Assembly (NCBI RefSeq): GCF_013034685.1
Contig: NZ_WQGO01000001.1
Span: 372,001-436,000, forward strand
Origin: Ruegeria lacuscaerulensis
GTDB lineage: Bacteria; Pseudomonadota; Alphaproteobacteria; Rhodobacterales; Rhodobacteraceae
DNA length: 64,000 bases
Reading direction: 5' to 3'
Part shown: positions 28,851 to 38,651 of the stretch, in pieces
How the letters are laid out: every line of letters begins with the position of its first letter
Position numbering within the stretch: the stretch's first letter is position 1
Translations under genes and position numbers: made by a program
The notes under the pieces: model-generated
Told to the model about the DNA's origin: nothing
The model's input: only the letters and a program-made list of their open reading frames with translations
The model's database searches: none

Positions 28851-31800
28851 TCGGAATCGTCAGCTGGGCCGCTGGCCGGGCCCGTATGGTCCTGGCCTTT
28901 ATCGCCATCTCGCTGGTGATTGGCGGCTATGCCTATATTGGTCTGCCCAAAGAAGGCGAGCCGGATATCGAGATCCCGGCCCTGTTCGTCTCGGTTCAGT
29001 TCCCCGGCATCTCGGCGGAAGATTCTGAGAATCTGTTGGTCAAGCCGATGGAAACCGAGCTGGCCGATCTTGATGGTCTGAAAGAGATGACCTCGACCGC
29101 CGCCGAAAGCTATGGCGGGGTCGCGCTGGAATTTGATTTTGGCTGGGACAAGACCGCCATCATGGCGGATGTGCGCGATGCGATGAACAGCGCTCAGGCC
29201 GAATTTCCGGAAGGGGCCGAGCAATATTCGCTGACCGAGATCAACTTTTCCGAGTTCCCCATCGTCATCGTCAACCTAACCGGCGCGGTACCCGAGCGCA
29301 CAATGGCGCGCGTCGCCAAGGACTTGCAGGACGATCTGGAAGCGATGGACTCGGTTCTTGAGGCCGGTATCGCGGGCAATCGGGACGAACTGCTGGAGGT
29401 CATCATCGACCCCCTGCGTCTTGAGGCCTACAACGTCACCGCAGCAGAACTGATCAACGTCGTTCAGAACAACAACCAACTGATCGCCGCAGGTGAGGTC
29501 GAAACCGCACAGGGTACATTCTCGGTCAAGATCCCCTCGTCGTTCAAAACGGCGCAGGATGTCTACGACCTGCCGGTCAAGGTCAATGGCGACCGGGTCG
29601 TGACCATGGGCGAGCTGGCGCAGATCAACTACACTTTCGAAGACCGCGAAGGCACCGCAAGGTTTAACAGCGAATCCACGGTCGCCTTGCAAGTGGTCAA
29701 GCGCAAGGGTTTCAACCTGATCGACACGGTCGAGGACGTCAAAAAGACCATTGCCACAGCTCAGGCGAAATGGCCCGACCAGATGCGCGCCACGATCGAA
29801 CTGGGCACCTCGAACGATCAGAGCCGCATCGTTGGCTCGATGGTCAGCCAGCTTGAAGGCTCGGTCCTGACGGCGATTGCGCTGGTGATGATCGTCGTTC
29901 TGGCGTCGTTGGGCACGCGGGCGGCGCTGTTGGTGGGGTTTGCGATCCCGACCTCATTCCTGCTGTGTTTTGCCTTCCTTGCCGTTATGGGCGTCAGTAT
30001 TTCCAACATCGTGATGTTTGGCTTGATCCTTGCGGTGGGGATGCTGGTCGATGGCGCGATCGTTGTGGTGGAATATGCTGACAAGCGCATCAAAGACGGC
30101 GTCGGGCCCATGCATGCCTATGTCGAGGCGGCGCAACGCATGTTCTGGCCTATCGTGTCGTCAACCGCGACCACACTCTGTGCCTTCCTGCCCATGCTGT
30201 TCTGGCCCGGCGTACCGGGTGAGTTCATGGGCATGCTGCCGGTCACGCTGATCTTTGTTCTGTCTGCCTCACTGATCGTTGCGCTGATCTACCTACCCGT
30301 GATGGGCGGCGTGTCTGGCCGTCTGAGCCGTGTGTTCGACCATGCCGCAGACTGGCTGCGGGTCCGCCTGTCCTGGCGCGCACGTGTCGCGCTGGTACCG
30401 CCTGCGATGCTGCTAATCTTTATGGGCGCCATACAAGTCCTGAACCCGGCCTATCTGATGCCTGCTGGCAGCTCGGGCGGTTTGGTATTCGGGGCCATCC
30501 TGTTCACGCTGGGGGCGTTTGCCGGCTCTGTCACGCTCAGCGCCGCTCGGATTGAACGCGCGCCGGACCCGCATGTGCACACCGCCCGCGAACACACTCG
30601 CTTTGGCCATGTGATCAAGTTTCTAGTCGGCAATCCGATCATGCCGGTGGTGTCGATTCTTGTCGTAAGTGCCGCTGTTGTCATGGTCATGATCGCCTAT
30701 GGCAACAACAATCGCGGGGTCGAGTTCTTTGTCGAAAACGAACCCGAACAAGCCACTGCCTATGTGCGCGCCCGTGGCAACATATCCCTGGCTGAAATGG
30801 ACCAGATGGTTCTAGATGCCGAACGGATCATCGGATCGCACCCCGCCGTGGTCAATGTGTTCTCTTTCGCTGGAGAAGGTGGCCTGACGCAGAACAATGG
30901 CGGCGCGCAGGCCCCCGCTGACACCGTGGGCCGCGTTCAGTTCGAGATCATCCCATGGGAGGATCGCCCAACCATTTCCGAGCCAATCCTGTTTGGTCTG
31001 CTGGACCGTCAGACCATCGCGCCAGAGTTTGACGGCGATGTCGTTCTGGACGAGTTGAATGCCGAACTGGCTACCATTCCCGGCATCGTGGTCGAGATTC
31101 TGCCACTGGAACAGGGCCCGGCCTCGGCCAAGCCGGTACACCTGCGCCTGAAGGGCGACAGTTGGCCTGAGCTGACTGCTGCCACGCAAACCGCACGCGG
31201 AGTGTTTGACGAAACGCCGGGGCTGATCAAGATCGAAGACACCCTGCCCCTGCCCGGTATCGACTGGCAGATCGACGTGGACGTTGCCAAAGCGGGCCGG
31301 TTTGGCGCGGATGTGGCGACCGTCGGTGCCATGGTTCAGCTTGTGACCCGCGGCCTGCTGCTGGGCGAAATGCGCCCCGACACGGTCGATGAAGAGATCG
31401 AAATACGCGTCCGACTGCCCGAAGATGACCGCGTGCTGTCAACGTTGGATACCTTGAAAGTGCGCACAGCGGACGGTCTGGTGCCCCTGTCTAACTTTGT
31501 GACCCGCCAACCTGTCGCCAAACTGGCCGAGATCAATCGCGTCGACCAGCAGCGTTACTATGATGTGAAAGCGGATGTTGAACCGGGCTTGGTCGATATG
31601 ATCGCCATGTCGACCGACAGCGAAGGACAGAGCATCGAAGACAAGCGTCTTGCCTTGGTCCGCGAGGTTCAGGATGATGCGACCTCTACGCTGTCAACGA
31701 TCGACGGTGGCAATGGAAAGACCTATGAGGTCGCGCAACTAACCGGCGCTGCGGATATGCAAGAGGTGCAGTCCCAGGCTGAAACCGCGACCTACCGGCC

Positions 31801-32635
31801 CGTGACACCGAACGAACGCATCGCGCTGCTGACCGAGTGGCTGGATAACGATCCCTTTGGCCCCGCGATTGCGTGGGAATGGACCGGAGATCAGGAAGAA
31901 CAGGCCGAATCCGGTGCCTTCCTGGCGAATGCCTTCCTAGGGGCGCTGGGGTTAATGTTTGTGATACTGCTGGCGCAGTTCAACTCGCTCTATAACTCGG
32001 TGCTGGTGCTGCTGGCGGTGGTCCTGTCGACCACCGGGGTGCTGATCGGCATGATGGTGATGCAGCAGCCCTTCTCGATCATCATGACCGGGACGGGCAT
32101 CGTGGCTCTGGCCGGGATTGTGGTGAACAACAATATCGTTCTGATCGACACCTATCAGGAATACAGCAGCTATATGCCCCGGATCGAGGCGATCATACGC
32201 ACCGCCGAATCCCGTATCCGCCCGGTCTTGCTGACCACGCTGACCACCATGGCCGGTCTGACGCCGATGATGTTCGGCCTGTCGCTGGATTTCATCAACG
32301 GTGGCTACTCGATCGACAGCCCGACTGCGCTGTGGTGGAAACAGTTGGCCACCGCCGTCGTGTTCGGGCTGGGCATTGCAACGGTGCTGACGCTGATCGT
32401 AACGCCCTCGATGCTGGCGCTGCGCGTCTGGGTCACGACCTACGCCCTGTGGCTAAGCCGGTTGCTGATGCGCGTCACGGCGGGTGAGAACAGCCCGCTT
32501 GCGCAAGAGGTCGCGATCCGGCGTGCTGCCCGTAAGGCGCAAGCGTCCGAAATGGTTTGGGATGATTCAACGGCAGATGACCGCGATCAGAAACCGGGTC
32601 ATCCGCCTGGTCCACCGCTGAAAGCTGCCGAATAG
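28847..32635 (+). CDS. RND efflux permease, long form
   Basis: 1262 residues, about 200 longer than AcrB-type pumps. The proton-relay region VGMLVDGAIVVVEYADKRI is intact in the fourth helix region and GIVVNNNIVLIDTYQE marks the second half. Between the helices that correspond to TM6 and TM7, residues ~511-568 hold two extra hydrophobic segments (RVALVPPAMLLIFMGAIQVL and LVFGAILFTLGAFAGSVTLS), so 14 rather than 12 membrane helices are likely. The C-terminus adds a charged ~60-residue tail. Substrate unknown; the sequence lies nearest to the HAE1-like, not heavy-metal, class. Confidence 0.92.
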   Translation: MIGIVSWAAGRARMVLAFIAISLVIGGYAYIGLPKEGEPDIEIPALFVSVQFPGISAEDSENLLVKPMETELADLDGLKEMTSTAAESYGGVALEFDFGWDKTAIMADVRDAMNSAQAEFPEGAEQYSLTEINFSEFPIVIVNLTGAVPERTMARVAKDLQDDLEAMDSVLEAGIAGNRDELLEVIIDPLRLEAYNVTAAELINVVQNNNQLIAAGEVETAQGTFSVKIPSSFKTAQDVYDLPVKVNGDRVVTMGELAQINYTFEDREGTARFNSESTVALQVVKRKGFNLIDTVEDVKKTIATAQAKWPDQMRATIELGTSNDQSRIVGSMVSQLEGSVLTAIALVMIVVLASLGTRAALLVGFAIPTSFLLCFAFLAVMGVSISNIVMFGLILAVGMLVDGAIVVVEYADKRIKDGVGPMHAYVEAAQRMFWPIVSSTATTLCAFLPMLFWPGVPGEFMGMLPVTLIFVLSASLIVALIYLPVMGGVSGRLSRVFDHAADWLRVRLSWRARVALVPPAMLLIFMGAIQVLNPAYLMPAGSSGGLVFGAILFTLGAFAGSVTLSAARIERAPDPHVHTAREHTRFGHVIKFLVGNPIMPVVSILVVSAAVVMVMIAYGNNNRGVEFFVENEPEQATAYVRARGNISLAEMDQMVLDAERIIGSHPAVVNVFSFAGEGGLTQNNGGAQAPADTVGRVQFEIIPWEDRPTISEPILFGLLDRQTIAPEFDGDVVLDELNAELATIPGIVVEILPLEQGPASAKPVHLRLKGDSWPELTAATQTARGVFDETPGLIKIEDTLPLPGIDWQIDVDVAKAGRFGADVATVGAMVQLVTRGLLLGEMRPDTVDEEIEIRVRLPEDDRVLSTLDTLKVRTADGLVPLSNFVTRQPVAKLAEINRVDQQRYYDVKADVEPGLVDMIAMSTDSEGQSIEDKRLALVREVQDDATSTLSTIDGGNGKTYEVAQLTGAADMQEVQSQAETATYRPVTPNERIALLTEWLDNDPFGPAIAWEWTGDQEEQAESGAFLANAFLGALGLMFVILLAQFNSLYNSVLVLLAVVLSTTGVLIGMMVMQQPFSIIMTGTGIVALAGIVVNNNIVLIDTYQEYSSYMPRIEAIIRTAESRIRPVLLTTLTTMAGLTPMMFGLSLDFINGGYSIDSPTALWWKQLATAVVFGLGIATVLTLIVTPSMLALRVWVTTYALWLSRLLMRVTAGENSPLAQEVAIRRAARKAQASEMVWDDSTADDRDQKPGHPPGPPLKAAE

Positions 32636-32660
32636 AACTGGGTCAACCGCCGGAAAGCCC

Positions 32661-33056
32661 TTATAACCGGGTCCAGGACTGGTGCGCGCAGATATGATGC
32701 TCGCACCCTTTGACCTTGAGCGTATCGCCCTGCAAGGTCATCTGCGGTACCGCGTCCACATTGATCAACGGCACCCAGAACTCACCGCCGCCATAGCCAC
32801 CTCCGCCTTGGCTGGACACGTCCCAGAACAGCTTTTTGCCAATATTGGGCGTCTGCACCTCTTTCCCCGAGGAATCATAGGCCGACAGAATCTGACCGCA
32901 GAATTTGTCGCCGCACGCAGTGATCTTGATATGCGAGGTTAGGTTCTTGCGGTCCGGTTCAGTCTTCCACACTCCGACAATCGGATCATCTGACGCGAGC
33001 GCTGGCATCGCGCTCAGAACAATTGCGGCAACTGCCAGTTTCAAAGCAATACGCAT
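32661..33056 (-). CDS. DUF2147 family exported protein
   Basis: 131 residues, signal peptide (cleavage after ALA, ~21), then the DUF2147 pattern DPIVGVWKTE, HIKITACGDKFCGQILSAYD, and a C-terminal VKGCEHHICAHQSWTR. The fold is probably a small lipocalin-like barrel; Cys residues in ACGDKFCG and CEHHIC may form disulfides. Function unknown. It meets the RND permease gene tail to tail. Confidence 0.88.
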   Translation of the reverse strand: MRIALKLAVAAIVLSAMPALASDDPIVGVWKTEPDRKNLTSHIKITACGDKFCGQILSAYDSSGKEVQTPNIGKKLFWDVSSQGGGGYGGGEFWVPLINVDAVPQMTLQGDTLKVKGCEHHICAHQSWTRL

Positions 33057-33092
33057 CACCAGACCTCTAACCATTGGGGGCAGTATAACAGG

Positions 33093-34916
33093 TTATGCAG
33101 CTTGGGCATCCGATTGCTGACGGCTCCACAACTGGGCGTAGCGGCCCTGACGTTCCAGCAGCTCGTCATGGGTGCCCTGCTCCAGAATCTCACCTTGTTC
33201 CAGCACCACGATCCGGTCCGCTTCGGCGATGGTACTCAGACGGTGGGCGATGGTCAGAACCGTGCGCCCTTCGCCCGCGCGGGCTAGCGCATCTTTGATG
33301 TCCTGCTCGGTGTCTGTATCCAGCGCCGAGGTCGCCTCGTCCAGCAACAGGATCGGCGGGTTCTTGAGCAAAGTACGTGCGATCCCGACGCGCTGCTTTT
33401 CTCCGCCCGACAGCTTCAGGCCGCGTTCGCCGACCTTCGTGTCATAGCCTTCGGGCAGGGTCACGATGAAGTCGTGAATCTGCGCAGCCCTTGCGGCGGC
33501 CTCAACATCCTCTTGCGTGGCGCTATCGCGGCCATAGGCGATGTTGTAGCGGATCGTGTCGTTGAACAGGACGGTGTCCTGCGGCACCACTCCGATCGCT
33601 GAATGCAGGCTGGTTTGCGAGACATCCCGCACATCCTGCCCGTCAATCTTCAGCGCCCCACCTGTCACGTCATAGAAGCGGAACAACAGCCGCCCAATGG
33701 TGGATTTGCCCGAACCTGTCGCCCCAACGATGGCCACCGTCTGCCCCGCCGATACGGTCAGCGACACTCCCTTCAGGATTTCCCGGTCCGCGTCATAGCC
33801 AAAGCGCACATCCTGCAATGTCACTTCGCCGCCCGTCACCTTTAGCGCGGGCGCATTGGGCTTATCCGTCACCTCGGCGGGTTGTTCCAGCAGATCGAAC
33901 ATCTGCCCCATATCGACCAGAGCCTGCCGGATCTCACGATAGACCGTGCCCAGAAAGTTCAGCGGCACGGTGATTTGGATCATGTAGGCGTTGACCATGA
34001 CGAAATCACCCACCGTCAGCGCTCCATTCTGCACGCCGATTGCGGCCAAAACCATGACCCCGATCAGCCCGCAAGTGATCAAGAACGACTGTCCGAAATT
34101 CAAAAAAGCCAGCGAATACGCCGTCTTGAGCGCTGCCCCCGCATAGGCCTTCATAGACACATCATAGCGTTCAGCTTCGCGCGTTTCGGCGTTGAAATAT
34201 TTGACGGTTTCGAAGTTCAGCAGGCTGTCTATGGCACGTTGATTGGCCTCGGTGTCCTGATCGTTCATCTCCCGGCGCAGTTTCACCCGCCATTCGGTCA
34301 CGGCAAAGGTGAACCAGATGTAAAGCGCGATGGTGACGGCCACGACGACCAGATACCACACGTCGAACAGCCACATCAGGATGATCGCGACCAACAACAG
34401 TTCGAGTATCAACGGACCGATGGAGAACAGCAGGAACCGCAACAGAAACTCGACACCTTTCACACCCCGCTCGATGATGCGGCTAAGGCCGCCGGTGCGG
34501 CGGGTCACGTGATAGCGCATCGACAGTTGGTGTATGTGCTGGAAGGTCTCTAGCGCCAAGGCGCGCAGGGCGCGTTGACCCACGGGCGCAAAGGCCGCGT
34601 CGCGCAGCTGCTGAAAGCCAACATTCATCATGCGTGCGATGCCATAGGCAACGGTCAGGCCGACGGCCCCCAACGCCAGCGGCGGCACGCCGTCTCCGGC
34701 CAGGCTGTCCACCGCATCGCGATAAAGGATGGGTGTGCACACCGCGATCACCTTGGCCAGCACCAGCATGGCCATGGCGATCACAACACGCCGTTTCACC
34801 CAAGGCTCATCATCTGGCCAAAGGTAGGGCGCGACCTTACGGATCGTGCGCCAACCCGACCGTCGCTCGTCGGTTTCAGGCTTATCTGCGGATAGCATAG
34901 GGGCTGCTCGTCTCAT
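33093..34916 (-). CDS. Atm1-type ABC exporter (fused permease-ATPase)
   Basis: 607 residues: six membrane helices in the first ~320, then an ATPase with Walker A GATGSGKST (~395), signature LSGGEKQRV (~500) and Walker B LLLDEATSALD (~520). The N-terminal APYLWPDDEPWVKRRVVIA and RTGGLSRIIERGVKGVEFLLRF (split here) are typical of the Atm1/HmtT branch, which exports glutathione-linked compounds for Fe-S supply or metal tolerance. Three start codons are possible within 21 bases; the middle ATG is used. It lies 60 bases after the LysM gene. Confidence 0.92.
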   Translation of the reverse strand: MRRAAPMLSADKPETDERRSGWRTIRKVAPYLWPDDEPWVKRRVVIAMAMLVLAKVIAVCTPILYRDAVDSLAGDGVPPLALGAVGLTVAYGIARMMNVGFQQLRDAAFAPVGQRALRALALETFQHIHQLSMRYHVTRRTGGLSRIIERGVKGVEFLLRFLLFSIGPLILELLLVAIILMWLFDVWYLVVVAVTIALYIWFTFAVTEWRVKLRREMNDQDTEANQRAIDSLLNFETVKYFNAETREAERYDVSMKAYAGAALKTAYSLAFLNFGQSFLITCGLIGVMVLAAIGVQNGALTVGDFVMVNAYMIQITVPLNFLGTVYREIRQALVDMGQMFDLLEQPAEVTDKPNAPALKVTGGEVTLQDVRFGYDADREILKGVSLTVSAGQTVAIVGATGSGKSTIGRLLFRFYDVTGGALKIDGQDVRDVSQTSLHSAIGVVPQDTVLFNDTIRYNIAYGRDSATQEDVEAAARAAQIHDFIVTLPEGYDTKVGERGLKLSGGEKQRVGIARTLLKNPPILLLDEATSALDTDTEQDIKDALARAGEGRTVLTIAHRLSTIAEADRIVVLEQGEILEQGTHDELLERQGRYAQLWSRQQSDAQAA

Positions 34917-34932
34917 CACGTACCAGAACTGC

Positions 34933-34954
34933 GGTCAGAGATTAGCCCCTGACC
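34933..34954 (-). other. Hairpin between the LysM and ABC genes
   Basis: Six-base arms GGTCAG/CTGACC with a ten-base loop in the 60-bp gap. No T run follows, so a partial attenuator or chance repeat are both possible. Confidence 0.3.
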
Positions 34955-34976
34955 CAAGAGGGCCAGAGGTACAGGA

Positions 34977-36332
34977 TTATTCAGGAATGGTGAAGACCTG
35001 CCCCGGATAGATCAGATCAGGGTCGCGGATGGCACTGCGGTTGGCCTCAAACACGCGCACAAACAGCAGACCGTCGCCATAACGTTCCCGCGATATCGCC
35101 CAGAGCGTATCGCCCTCTTGCACGGTAACGGATCGGATAGCCGGGGCCTCAGCCGCGGCTGCAGCCGCGTTGGACGCCTCGGCCGCGCGCAGAACCTCCA
35201 GCGGTTCGCGTTTGAACGGCGTCTCCAGCCGGCTGACAACGGTGCCGTCAGAGCCCACCTCATCCACGCGCAGGGTGTAGACGCCGGGGTCGACATCCTC
35301 CAGCTCACTGCGCCATTTGCCGTCATCGGCAGGCGGCAGGTCATCCACCAACTTATTGTTGAGGTAAAGCCGAACGACCGAGCCATCCGGCACGCGCCCG
35401 GTCAGCTCCACATCTCCAGTGTCCGAATACCCAATTGTATCCAGTGCTACCTGATCCGCGTCTTCCTGAGGTGTTGCAGGCTGCACCAGCTCGACCCCAT
35501 CTTCACCTGAGCGCAGGATTGCAACCTGCTGTTCCGGTTCCTCTTTTTTGGGCTCTGGTTCCACTGCGGCGACTTGCTCGTCCGCCGCGGGTTCTTCAGG
35601 AGCTTCTGCAGCCTGTTCTTCCTCGGACGCAGTGTTCTCTGCAATCTGTGTACCTTCATCCGCCGATGGCGCAACGTCTTCCTGCACGGTCGCCGGGGGT
35701 TCATCCTGGACCGGCTCAGCCTCCACCACAGGTTTGGGCAAGGCTGCGATCAGGTAGTCATCCGAGCGCACGGGCTGATCCTGCCCATCGGTTTCAAGCG
35801 TCAAACCACGCGCCGCACTGGAAAACGGGATCAGGACGAACTCGGCAAACTGTCCGCTGCGATCCACGGTGAAACTGTGCACCGTTTCACCATCCAGCAG
35901 CACTCGCACCACCGAGCCCGGCTCGGCATTACCCGACAGCACCGCGTTACCGTCGGGCTCGACAAAGATCTGATCAAGGCTGGGCGGGATTGTCTCAGGC
36001 GCGGCCTCGGCCGTGTCTTCCGGTACTGGTTCAGCCTCAGCCGGAGCAGCATCCTCAGCCACCTCCGGTTCTGACGGTGCGGTCGTCTCGGGCTGCGTTG
36101 AAGCAACGGGTTCTTCGGACGCAGCCGGTTCCTCCACCGCGGCCGACGTTTGCGCGCTTTCGGTCGGCGCGGGCTGTTCGGGGTTGGCTTCTGCTTGTGG
36201 CGCAGGGTCTTCGGCCACAGGATCGAACGCGCCGGACAGATAGGCCCCGCCCGCCCCGATCAAAACCACTATTCCGGCGATCACCCCCCAGGTGAAAGTA
36301 CCGGAGCTTTCGCGTCCAGACTGATCGTCCAT
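34977..36332 (-). CDS. LysM-domain membrane-anchored protein
   Basis: 451 residues: one membrane helix (~13-32), a long Glu/Ala/Pro-rich low-complexity spacer interrupted by two Ig-like modules (AVLSGNAEPGSVVRVLLDGE near 120 and VELTGRVPDGSVVRLYLNNK near 320), and a C-terminal LysM domain (VQEGDTLWAISRERYG...IYPGQVFTIPE) over the last ~50 residues. LysM binds peptidoglycan, so the protein probably spans from the inner membrane to the wall. The inner ATG with GGAAGGAAAAG upstream was chosen. Confidence 0.88.
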   Translation of the reverse strand: MDDQSGRESSGTFTWGVIAGIVVLIGAGGAYLSGAFDPVAEDPAPQAEANPEQPAPTESAQTSAAVEEPAASEEPVASTQPETTAPSEPEVAEDAAPAEAEPVPEDTAEAAPETIPPSLDQIFVEPDGNAVLSGNAEPGSVVRVLLDGETVHSFTVDRSGQFAEFVLIPFSSAARGLTLETDGQDQPVRSDDYLIAALPKPVVEAEPVQDEPPATVQEDVAPSADEGTQIAENTASEEEQAAEAPEEPAADEQVAAVEPEPKKEEPEQQVAILRSGEDGVELVQPATPQEDADQVALDTIGYSDTGDVELTGRVPDGSVVRLYLNNKLVDDLPPADDGKWRSELEDVDPGVYTLRVDEVGSDGTVVSRLETPFKREPLEVLRAAEASNAAAAAAEAPAIRSVTVQEGDTLWAISRERYGDGLLFVRVFEANRSAIRDPDLIYPGQVFTIPE

Positions 36333-36458
36333 TCTTTTCCTTCCACTCCGCAGCGCAAATGCTTTGACTTCCACGCATTCTGCCTGACGGTTGAGCCAAT
36401 CTATCAATCTCGCTATCAGGGGTCAAAACCCCAGATACAACCCCGGAGAGCCTATATA

Positions 36459-37022
36459 ATGACCCAGAAATCTGTCTGTGTGTATTGCGGGTCACGCAAT
36501 GGTGTTAATGCGGCTTATGCGCAGGCTGCAAACCGGTTCGGACAGTTGCTGGCGCAAGAGGGCTGGCGACTGGTCTATGGCGCCGGAGATGTAGGTCTGA
36601 TGGGCGAGGTTGCCCGCGCCACGCAGGACGCTGGTGGCGACACGTTCGGCGTCATCCCCGTGCACCTGCTGCAACGCGAGGTTGGCAAGACCGATCTGAC
36701 CCGCTTTGTCGTGACCGAAACGATGCACGAGCGCAAAAAGGTCATGATCATGAACGCGGATGCGGTCGTTGTGCTGCCTGGCGGCCCTGGCTCGCTTGAC
36801 GAGCTGTTCGAGGCGCTGACATGGCGGCAGTTGGGCCTGCATGACAAACCCATTCTGGTGATAAATGTGGATGGCTACTGGGACGCGCTGCACGATCTTG
36901 TGCAGCAGGTCATAGGTCAGGGCTTTGCTGATGCATCGCTGGGTGATTTCATCACATGGGTCGATGGGCCGGATGCAGCCATGGCCAATCTGCGGCATTT
37001 GTTGGAACCCAGCATAGGGTAA
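36459..37022 (+). CDS. LOG-family (TIGR00730) nucleotide hydrolase
   Basis: 187 residues. N-terminal CVYCGSRNG, Rossmann segment LVYGAGDVGLMGEVA, and the PGGxGT-type motif as PGGPGSLDE with catalytic Glu, plus the family Arg/Lys in HERKKVM. LOG proteins cleave cytokinin riboside monophosphate or related nucleotides to the base and ribose phosphate; in bacteria AMP and others may be substrates. Start chosen at the ATG after CGGAGAG; a much longer open frame upstream is not homologous. Confidence 0.93.
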   Translation: MTQKSVCVYCGSRNGVNAAYAQAANRFGQLLAQEGWRLVYGAGDVGLMGEVARATQDAGGDTFGVIPVHLLQREVGKTDLTRFVVTETMHERKKVMIMNADAVVVLPGGPGSLDELFEALTWRQLGLHDKPILVINVDGYWDALHDLVQQVIGQGFADASLGDFITWVDGPDAAMANLRHLLEPSIG

Positions 37023-37048
37023 GCAGGCGACCACGTCACCTGCTTTCA
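37022..37048 (+). terminator. Hairpin between LOG and host-attachment genes
   Basis: Arms AAGCAGG/CCTGCTT extended by GAC/GTC around a CAC loop with one mismatch, followed by TTC. It lies in the 35-bp convergent gap and could terminate either strand. Confidence 0.55.
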
Positions 37049-37057
37049 AAACTCCGC

Positions 37058-37510
37058 TTAAATCGCTGGTTTCAAACGATTGATCAGCACCTGCTCGACC
37101 TTGTGGAGCGGATGATTTGTCAACGTCTTGTCGACCTCGGCGACCACTTTGCTCAGCACCTCTCCATGAAGGCGACGGCGCAACAGGCCCAGAACATGCG
37201 GACTGGCGACCAAAACAAGGCGTTGATACGCGCCTTTCAGCCCCTTGCGGTTCAACAGATTGGCCACATCCTGCACGAACAGGGATTTCGCATGCGCTTT
37301 CCACTTGGGTTCTTCAACGGCAGATTTCTGGTTCGGACCCGCATCCGCCCGCCGCCCGGCGCGATCTGAGGGCTTGCTGCTGGCCCCATCGGTTTCTTCA
37401 ACAGAGACAACCACCAGATTGGGGTCTTCGGCGTCGGTGATATTCTCCATGAACAAAGCCTTTTCGCCATCCGCGATGACAATCCAAGTTCCCTGTGAAA
37501 GTGCGACCAT
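37058..37510 (-). CDS. Host-attachment family protein
   Basis: 150 residues matching the Host_attach family (related to the eRF1 domain-1 fold): TWIVIADGEKALFMEN, a variable charged middle (RRADAGPNQKS), AKSLFVQDVANLLNRK, and the C-terminal LVLVASPHVLGLLRRRLHGEV and KTLTNHPLHKVEQVL. The name comes from an Agrobacterium plant-attachment locus; the biochemical role is unknown. ATG preceded by GGAGATC. Confidence 0.85.
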   Translation of the reverse strand: MVALSQGTWIVIADGEKALFMENITDAEDPNLVVVSVEETDGASSKPSDRAGRRADAGPNQKSAVEEPKWKAHAKSLFVQDVANLLNRKGLKGAYQRLVLVASPHVLGLLRRRLHGEVLSKVVAEVDKTLTNHPLHKVEQVLINRLKPAI

Positions 37511-37919
37511 CGTGATCTCCTGCTATGGTTTTATGTGACCATCCCTTGTTCAACAGGCATAGGTATCCTGTTGCGCACCAACGGTTTTTCCGCGCGCTGT
37601 TTGAGTATTTTTAGTAGATTGGCGGTTCTCTCCCTCCGCCTAATATAGCTAGGGACGACCGGGGCCCGTACAATACTCGTTCAGATTAATTCGAATTTAT
37701 CAGCGGGAAACCACCGATGGGTGAGCCAGATGCTTCCAAGCGTCAGCAGGCCTTCCAACAAAAAAGACTGGCTGCCCTTTTTCGAGCAATTCAACAACGT
37801 CTTAGCGGGCGCAGCAAACTGCGTGCTCTCGCGTCTGCCAGTTCAGCCTTCAGCTTGGCGCCTGAACAAAAAACCGAACGTTTAAAATTTACTGGACCGG
37901 TCGTTCACCCGCCAGAAAG
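37511..37919. other. Gene-poor, lower-GC stretch downstream of the sulfotransferase gene
   Basis: 409 bp with no gene I can support. The first ~120 bp should hold the promoter for the host-attachment gene. A plus-strand open frame begins near 37717 but has no recognisable similarity and its second half only mirrors the sulfotransferase gene. Base composition drops here, suggesting imported or decayed DNA. Confidence 0.4.
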
Positions 37920-38651
37920 TCAGTCATTTGGTGGCGCGTATTTTCCTTGGTCAACATCACCGCTCCATAAACGCGCTATTCTGGAAACTGTTTTCCTGTC
38001 AAAATTGAATTCTAATTTCTGCTTTGGAGGAGCGCCGTTCTTTTCTGTAAACATATAGTCACCAACATTCTCCCGATTGCTGGGACGAGATTTCCACAAA
38101 TCCGTGAACTGTGGCAGTCGCTCGTCCAGCGCACTGGCCAAATCATCAAGTTCATCTTCAATTTTGAAAACGCGGGTAGAATTTGATCGACTAACTGCGC
38201 GAGCATATGAAGAAAGCCGATAGTAGCGTGACCAAACTTCGAACTTTGACTTAGAGCGGCGCCACAACCATCCTTGTGACGTACCGTATAGCCAATCCGA
38301 TTGGCTTAAGTAACCACATTGCGGATCGTAAGCAGAATCCCACCATGGCCGTCCATTGCTGTCATATCTTGAGAACTTAAAATGCGACCTGACTCTTAGC
38401 CAAGGATTTCGGATGGTGGTAAACACAAATGCGTCGTCTAGCGAAACTCCAAGAGAACTGAGTTTATTTTCTATAGCTCGGCGGTCGGGATGCTCCTCCC
38501 AGTCCACAGAGCCGACCACAGCGAAGTCAGTGTGTCTCTCGTAGGTAATGTCATGTAAAAAGCAATAGTCGTGCAACGCATTACACATTGTCACGCTCCC
38601 GGCTTTCGGAGCGTTTAGGTAGAGAACCTTGTGCTTTGGAAGCCAGATCAT
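37920..38651 (-). CDS. Sulfotransferase-family protein (lower GC)
   Basis: 243 residues. 5'-phosphosulfate loop PKAGSVT at 15-21 and 3'-phosphate loop RNPWLRVRS at 81-89, both for PAPS binding, with DDAFVFTTIRNPW typical of sulfotransferase family 2. It would move sulfate to a carbohydrate or other acceptor. ATG start preceded by GGAAG; a GTG 39 bases upstream is possible. A 60-bp sample inside the gene (38041-38100) has 24 G+C, about 40%, far below its neighbours, and codon use follows, so it was probably acquired horizontally. No polysaccharide operon surrounds it. Confidence 0.82.
   Translation of the reverse strand: MIWLPKHKVLYLNAPKAGSVTMCNALHDYCFLHDITYERHTDFAVVGSVDWEEHPDRRAIENKLSSLGVSLDDAFVFTTIRNPWLRVRSHFKFSRYDSNGRPWWDSAYDPQCGYLSQSDWLYGTSQGWLWRRSKSKFEVWSRYYRLSSYARAVSRSNSTRVFKIEDELDDLASALDERLPQFTDLWKSRPSNRENVGDYMFTEKNGAPPKQKLEFNFDRKTVSRIARLWSGDVDQGKYAPPND

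Noticed and set aside
36150..36458. Extended N-terminus for the LOG-family protein
   Set aside because: The extra ~100 residues are antisense to the LysM gene and lack similarity; the inner ATG has a good ribosome site.
37717..38058. 113-codon plus-strand open frame near the sulfotransferase gene
   Set aside because: The last 139 bases are antisense to the sulfotransferase; the rest matches nothing known and has no ribosome site.
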